Shown here: in pieces, positions 59,438 to 64,000 of the stretch
Layout: every line of letters starts with the position of its first letter
Numbering within the stretch: the first letter of the stretch is position 1
Source: Acidobacteriales bacterium 59-55
GTDB lineage: Bacteria; Acidobacteriota; Terriglobia; Terriglobales; Acidobacteriaceae
NCBI GenBank assembly: GCA_001897435.1
Contig: MKSV01000004.1
Span: forward strand, 1 to 64,000
Length of the DNA stretch: 64,000 nucleotides
Reading direction: 5' to 3'
Notes under the pieces: model-generated
What the model saw: only the letters and a program-made list of their open reading frames with translations
What the model was told of the DNA's origin: nothing
Databases searched by the model: none
Program-made: the position numbers and the translations under genes

Positions 59438-60271
59438 ATGCCACCCCCCAACCAACCAGAAGGCGAGCTTCTTCCCCCCTCCTACGGCGGGCCGCCCTCT
59501 CAGCGGCAGTTTCCCGACTACGAGCGCGAACGCTCCCGGCCCAACTCCCGCGAGCGCGGCTGGAACATCCTCGTCACCCCCGGAACCTACCTTCTGCTCG
59601 GCATCAACTGCGCCGTCTACCTCTGGATGGTGCTGCGCGGCGTCTCTCCGAGCGAGCCTACGCCGCGCGACCTGATCCACTTCGGCGCCACGCAGGCTTC
59701 GCTGATCCTGCATGGCCAGTGGTACCGCCTGGTGACCGCCACCTTCGTCCACGTCGGTCTGTTGCACATCTCGACCAACATGTGGTGCCTGTGGAACCTC
59801 GGCCTGCTGGGCGAGCCGCTGCTGGGCCCCTTCGGCCTGGTCGCCGTTTACCTGCTCACTGGGGTCGCGGGCAATCTCCTCAGCCTCGCGGTCAACGTCG
59901 CGATTCGCGACAACGCGGTGGGCGCGGGAGCCTCGGGCGCGGTCTTCGGCCTCGCCGGCATCCTCATCGTTCTGCTCAGCAACCGGAAGCTCCCCATCCC
60001 CTGGCCGGAGCTGAAGCGGCTACGCAAGTCGGTCATCTGGTTTGCCGCCATCAACCTGCTGATCGGCGGCAGCACCCTCTTCCTTCCGGTCATCCGCATC
60101 GACAACTTCGCCCACCTCGGCGGCTTCCTCTCCGGTCTCGCCCTGGGAGTTCCGCTGGTTCCTCGCATGACCGCCGGCCGCACCCGCTACCTCCAGCGCC
60201 AGAAGATCAGCTTTGCCGCCGCCGCCTTCTGCCTGGCCCTGTTCGGCTACTGGATCGCCAATCTCAGATAA
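59438..60271 (+). CDS. Rhomboid-family intramembrane serine protease
   Basis: 'FVHVGLLHISTNMWCLWNLG', 'GAGASGAVFGLAG' catalytic Ser, 'NFAHLGGFLSGLALG' catalytic His. Confidence 0.95.
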   Translation: MPPPNQPEGELLPPSYGGPPSQRQFPDYERERSRPNSRERGWNILVTPGTYLLLGINCAVYLWMVLRGVSPSEPTPRDLIHFGATQASLILHGQWYRLVTATFVHVGLLHISTNMWCLWNLGLLGEPLLGPFGLVAVYLLTGVAGNLLSLAVNVAIRDNAVGAGASGAVFGLAGILIVLLSNRKLPIPWPELKRLRKSVIWFAAINLLIGGSTLFLPVIRIDNFAHLGGFLSGLALGVPLVPRMTAGRTRYLQRQKISFAAAAFCLALFGYWIANLR

Positions 60272-60332
60272 ACAGTGCCCGCCCAAAGACGAATCGCTTC
60301 ACTTTCCATGCAGAGATGTGGTTCACTTTGGC

Positions 60333-60881
60333 ATGGTCAAAGATCAATCCCGCCGCAACTTCTTTCGCACGGCACCGCTGGCTGCCGCTGCCGTGAGCCT
60401 GTCGCTCTCCGACAAGTCCGTCTTTGCCTCGACCGCCCCCGCTCAGGCCGGCGTCGCGAAGAGTGCCAAACCCGGCTCGCGCGACCCCTTCCAATATCTC
60501 CCCGCGCAGGAGCTTACGAGCCTGGTTCACACCTTGGAGATGACCTCCGGCACCAAGCAGCTCGCCGGATCCAAGACCACGCCCTTCACCATCGTCTTCA
60601 ACGCCGAGAAGAACAAAAGCGCGAAGGAGTTCGAGTACCACGAGCACCGCGACCACATCTTCCAGGTGCTCGACGGAACGACCGAGTACGAACTGGGTGG
60701 AACGCCCGAGAATCCTCGCAGCACCGGCCCCGGCGAGTGGCTCGCGCCCACCTCGAAGGGCAGCACGACCGTCACCCTGCGCAAGGGCGACATGCTGGTC
60801 GTCCCGCGCGGCACGCCACACAAACGGACCACCAAGGAGAGCGTCAGCCTGTCACTAATCTCCATTCAGGACGTCCCGTAA
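60333..60881 (+). CDS. Cupin-domain protein with Tat-like signal
   Basis: 'DQSRRNFFRTAPLAAAAVSLSL'; cupin 'YHEHRDHIFQVLDGTTEYELGG...KGDMLVVPRGTPHKR'. Confidence 0.85.
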   Translation: MVKDQSRRNFFRTAPLAAAAVSLSLSDKSVFASTAPAQAGVAKSAKPGSRDPFQYLPAQELTSLVHTLEMTSGTKQLAGSKTTPFTIVFNAEKNKSAKEFEYHEHRDHIFQVLDGTTEYELGGTPENPRSTGPGEWLAPTSKGSTTVTLRKGDMLVVPRGTPHKRTTKESVSLSLISIQDVP

Positions 60882-60935
60882 GCCCCTGGCTTTAATGATC
60901 TTTAGGGAGCCTCTGACTTAGTCCGCCCTATTAAG

Positions 60936-60955
60936 GGCACGGCTTCAGCCGTGCC
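60936..60955. repeat. Family D hairpin GGCACGGC-TTCA-GCCGTGCC
   Basis: Identical to the 155-174 copy. Confidence 0.85.
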
Positions 60956-60975
60956 GTAAGTGACCTGTCTGCGAT

Positions 60976-60989
60976 GCGGCTTTAGCCGC
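60976..60989. repeat. Family D hairpin GCGGC-TTTA-GCCGC
   Basis: Perfect 5-bp arms, TTTA loop. Confidence 0.8.
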
Positions 60990-61101
60990 CGAGAGAATGT
61001 CTGGGGACTTAATCAGACTTCCCCCGGGGAATGCTCGGCGATTTCATCAGGCCGCTTCGCCTCGCCTCAAAGTGGCGATCCCGAAGCTCAATGGAGAAGC
61101 G

Positions 61102-61527
61102 ATGGTGCTGCGAGGAAAAGTTGTCTCCGGAGTGGGAAGCTTCGCTTACTGGATCAGACAGCTCCAGAAACACTATGAGGGAAAAACCGGGATGGTTCTC
61201 TATCCCGGAACCCTGAATCTGCGGCTCGACTCGGAGTATTCCTTACCCGCGAGAGTTATTCGGCTGGAAGCGGCCGAATATGGAGGCCGAGTATCCGTCA
61301 GCATCGTCCCCTGCTCAGTCCGGGGAAGAAAGGCGTTTCTGCTCAGAACCGATGCGAATGAGAACGGGTCCGGAGATCATCCGAAGACGATCATCGAGAT
61401 TGCAACGGATGTAAGGCTGCGCGATCTCTACCAATTACAGGATGGCGACTCTCTGGAGGTGACCATTGATCCGGAATGGAGCACGGTCACGGAACTGTCA
61501 CAGCGTTCTTTCCCGGACTCGAATTGA
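61102..61527 (+). CDS. DUF120 / CTP-dependent riboflavin kinase-like protein (archaeal RibK-type fold)
   Basis: 'GKVVSGVGSFAYWIRQLQKHYEGKTGMVLYPGTLNLRLD...KTIIEIATDVRLRDLYQLQDGDSLEVTID' matches remembered MJ0056-type pattern (GxVVSGxG, YxGTLNxxLD, EIIxPxxLRxxxxLxDGDxVxV). Confidence 0.85.
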   Translation: MVLRGKVVSGVGSFAYWIRQLQKHYEGKTGMVLYPGTLNLRLDSEYSLPARVIRLEAAEYGGRVSVSIVPCSVRGRKAFLLRTDANENGSGDHPKTIIEIATDVRLRDLYQLQDGDSLEVTIDPEWSTVTELSQRSFPDSN

Positions 61528-61582
61528 GATTCGAATTGAATTGCTGCCGCGAAGGCTGTCTCTTCATCTGGACGAAGAGCCG

Positions 61583-61996
61583 TTAGCTCAAAGTCGTCTG
61601 CGCGAACTTTCTGACCATGGCCAGCAGCAATCGCCGGTCGCTCTCGCTCAGATGCGCCGAATACCGCTGCACCTGTGTCAGAAACCGGATCTCATCCTCG
61701 TCCAGGTTGAGCGACGACATCTCGCGCCCGATGATCTCCTCGGCGAAGAACTCCGAGAGCTGGAGATCGAGCGCCCGCGCGATCTTCTGTAGCGTCTCGA
61801 GCGAGGGCACCGTATGCCCGTTCTCCACTCGCGACAGATAACATCGCAGCAGCCCGGTGCGTTTCTCGATATCGCCCTGCGACATCCCTTTTTGGAGACG
61901 GTAGCCCCGGATCGTCGTGCCGATATTCATTGAAATCGAGAGGTCCTTCGGGACCTCGCCCTGCATATCGCTGGAGATAGTTTGCATGTCAGCCAT
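61583..61996 (-). CDS. XRE-family (HTH_3) transcriptional regulator
   Basis: 'IGTTIRGYRLQKGMSQGDIEKRTGLLRCYLSRVENGHTVPSLETLQKIARALDLQLSEFF'; start ATG 61996. Confidence 0.92.
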   Translation of the reverse strand: MADMQTISSDMQGEVPKDLSISMNIGTTIRGYRLQKGMSQGDIEKRTGLLRCYLSRVENGHTVPSLETLQKIARALDLQLSEFFAEEIIGREMSSLNLDEDEIRFLTQVQRYSAHLSESDRRLLLAMVRKFAQTTLS

Positions 61997-62201
61997 TACC
62001 CACAAAGTAAATACCTGCAACTTCCGGGTCAATCACTATCTTCGCTCGAAACGTTATTTTCGTACCTGCCCAGGTTCATCGACAGGGTTTTACCAGCAAA
62101 CCATGAACCCTTACTTGAACCCCGGCGCCGTTTTGAACCACAGGAAACATTAGCAAATTGTTCAATAACCACTGCATAACCCCGTCCCGGCCCAAAAATC
62201 C

Positions 62202-62233
62202 GGGTGCCCCATGTCCCGCTTCTGGGACATGGG
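62202..62233. repeat. Family C hairpin (CCCATGTCCC/GGGACATGGG)
   Basis: GGGTGCCCCATGTCCCgcttctGGGACATGGG. Confidence 0.92.
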
Positions 62234-62418
62234 TTTACAGGAGCGCCGAACCCTGTCCTGTGGAAAATTTGTCAAGCCCCCATGCAGCTTCTGAAATCCA
62301 AAAATGAACTAATAAGCCGCATAGAAACAATCACCTACGGTCAGAAAATAAATCCCGAAAAACCGGCAATTTAGTTCCCTCCAATTCGCTACAATTTAAG
62401 TAGTAGAGAAATAACAAA

Positions 62419-62442
62419 AGGCCCAGCGGCAACGCCGGGCCT
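62419..62442 (-). terminator. Rho-independent terminator downstream of fabG
   Basis: Minus strand AGGCCCGGCGttgcCGCTGGGCCT followed by TTTGTTATTTCT. Confidence 0.85.
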
Positions 62443-62520
62443 AACTCATTTAAAATGAATACTTTACAAATAAAGCACATGGAATGAATACTTTACAAAA
62501 AGTACCATGGGGAATGGATA

Positions 62521-63267
62521 CTACCCCATGTGCATGCCGCCGTTCACGTCCAGCGTATGGCCTGTGATGTAGGAGGCTTCTTCGGACGCCAGAAACGCGA
62601 CTGCATAGGCGACTTCGACATCGGTTCCCACGCGGCCCAGGGGAATGAACTGCGCGTTGGCAGCCTTCTGCTCCTCGGTCAGAACGGAGGTCATCGCGGT
62701 CTCGATGAATCCCGGAGCCACGGCGTTGACCGTGATCGTCCGGCTGGCCAGCTCCCGCGCCAGCGACTTGGTCAGGCCGATCAGACCGGCCTTGGAGGCG
62801 GCATAGTTTGCCTGCCCGGCCTGTCCCGTCTCTCCGACCACGGAGGCGACGTTGATGATCCGGCCCCAGCGGCCCTTGACCATCGATCCCATCACCGCCT
62901 GAGTCATCAAAAATGAGCCGGTCAGGTTGGTGGTCAGCACATCGTCCCAGTCCTTCCGCTTCATCCGCAGCGACAGCATGTCGCGGGTAATCCCGGCATT
63001 ATTAACCAGAATATGGACGCCGCCGAACTGGGCGATCACGGCTTTGGCGCACTCCTTGATCGAATCTTCGCTAGCGACATCGAGCGCAAAGGCCTGCGCC
63101 GTTCCGCCGGCAGCGGCGATCTCTGCCGCGACCCCGGCTAGTTTTTCGACGTTGCGCGCGGCCAGTGCGACCGTAGCTCCGGCCCTGGCCAGCTCCAGCG
63201 CGCAGGCGCGCCCAATCCCCTGTGATGCTCCCGTAACCAGTGCGATACGACCAGCGAGAATGCTCAT
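62521..63267 (-). CDS. fabG: 3-oxoacyl-ACP reductase FabG
   Basis: MSILAGRIALVTGASQGIGRACALELARAG...LVNNAGITRDMLSLRMKRKDWDDVLTTNLTGSF...NYAASKAGLIGLTKSLA; start ATG 63267. Confidence 0.97.
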   Translation of the reverse strand: MSILAGRIALVTGASQGIGRACALELARAGATVALAARNVEKLAGVAAEIAAAGGTAQAFALDVASEDSIKECAKAVIAQFGGVHILVNNAGITRDMLSLRMKRKDWDDVLTTNLTGSFLMTQAVMGSMVKGRWGRIINVASVVGETGQAGQANYAASKAGLIGLTKSLARELASRTITVNAVAPGFIETAMTSVLTEEQKAANAQFIPLGRVGTDVEVAYAVAFLASEEASYITGHTLDVNGGMHMG

Positions 63268-63351
63268 GAACCTCCGTAGGCTAGTGCTCTCGGAATTATA
63301 CAAACCGGTGCAAAACGTCTCGTCCGCGCATGACGTATCCTGAGTTCCAAC

Positions 63352-64000
63352 ATGCCAGAGAACCGGAACCAGCCAGCCGAAACTGATGTCGATACCGACG
63401 TCTACGCCATCCACGGAGCAGACCCCGAAGTCCTCGCCTACGCGATGGCCAAGTACTCGCGCTCCTCGCTCACGATGAAGGAGTCGCTGGCCGAGATCAG
63501 TTCGCAGCGCGCCGAACAGTTCCTCAACACCTTCTACTTCCAGTACGGCCATCGCTCCATCGCCGACCTCGCGCACATCCCCTTCGCCGTCGAGCGGCTC
63601 AGCCTGCTGGCCGCCATCGCGCTGGTCGACGAGCAGCGCTGGGACGGCCAGGAGCGTTCGACCCGCTATCAGAACTTTCGCCGTTCCGGCTGGTTCACGC
63701 CCGACCTCGGCTCCGAGACGCCACGCTTTACCGCCGCCGTCGAGGCGCTCTTCGCCGCCTACGACCGCATCGGCGCGGGGATGCTCGAAGCGCTGAAGTC
63801 GGTCGTTGCCCGCCCTGAGACGATGAAGCCGGAGGCTTACGAGCGGACTCTCAAGGCCCGCGCTTTCGACGTGGCTCGTTATCTCCTGCCGCTGGCGACC
63901 AACACCTCGCTCGGCCAGATCGTCAACGCCCGCACGCTCGAGATGCAGGTCTCGCGCCTGCTCACCAGCGAGCACGCCGAGGTTCGCCAGATCGCCGAAA
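63352..64000 (+). CDS. thyX: FAD-dependent thymidylate synthase ThyX (partial, runs off window)
   Basis: My translation from ATG 63352: 'AMAKYSRSSLTMKESLAEISSQRAEQFLNTFYFQYGHRSIADLAHIPFAVERLS...DEQRWDGQERSTRYQNFRRSGWF'; absent from the ORF track because no stop in window. Confidence 0.88.
   Translation, partial: MPENRNQPAETDVDTDVYAIHGADPEVLAYAMAKYSRSSLTMKESLAEISSQRAEQFLNTFYFQYGHRSIADLAHIPFAVERLSLLAAIALVDEQRWDGQERSTRYQNFRRSGWFTPDLGSETPRFTAAVEALFAAYDRIGAGMLEALKSVVARPETMKPEAYERTLKARAFDVARYLLPLATNTSLGQIVNARTLEMQVSRLLTSEHAEVRQIAE

Overview
This 64 kb window is high-GC bacterial chromosome. Gene content and repeat style look like Acidobacteriota (Terriglobia/Acidobacteriaceae-type), which is an inference from protein families and not a computed placement. 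It is mostly ordinary core genome: nrdR, rpsT, phoH, ybeY, a corC-like gene, mreB, era, an ntrYX-like pair, mreCD-mrdA-rodA, an RNase E/G gene, fabG and a partial thyX. Interspersed are secreted hydrolases and a few accessory genes. I saw no rRNA, tRNA, CRISPR array, transposase or prophage. Items most worth a second look: (1) an MqnC-like protein (53099-54049) in which the radical-SAM CxxxCxxC segment is cleanly missing, in a tight run of genes with a VKOR-like protein, a coiled-coil membrane protein and an orphan DNA methyltransferase; (2) a DUF120/archaeal-type CTP-dependent riboflavin-kinase-like protein (61102-61527); (3) an RNase E/G whose S1 domain is split by a ~720-residue RG-rich/acidic low-complexity insert; (4) at least four families of intergenic hairpin repeats in which flanks are conserved but stems change with compensatory substitutions, sometimes assembled into composite islands; (5) a twin 33-bp hairpin at 6988-7063; (6) mreB separated from mreCD-mrdA-rodA. 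All family assignments are from reading translated sequences and motifs by eye; no database search was run.
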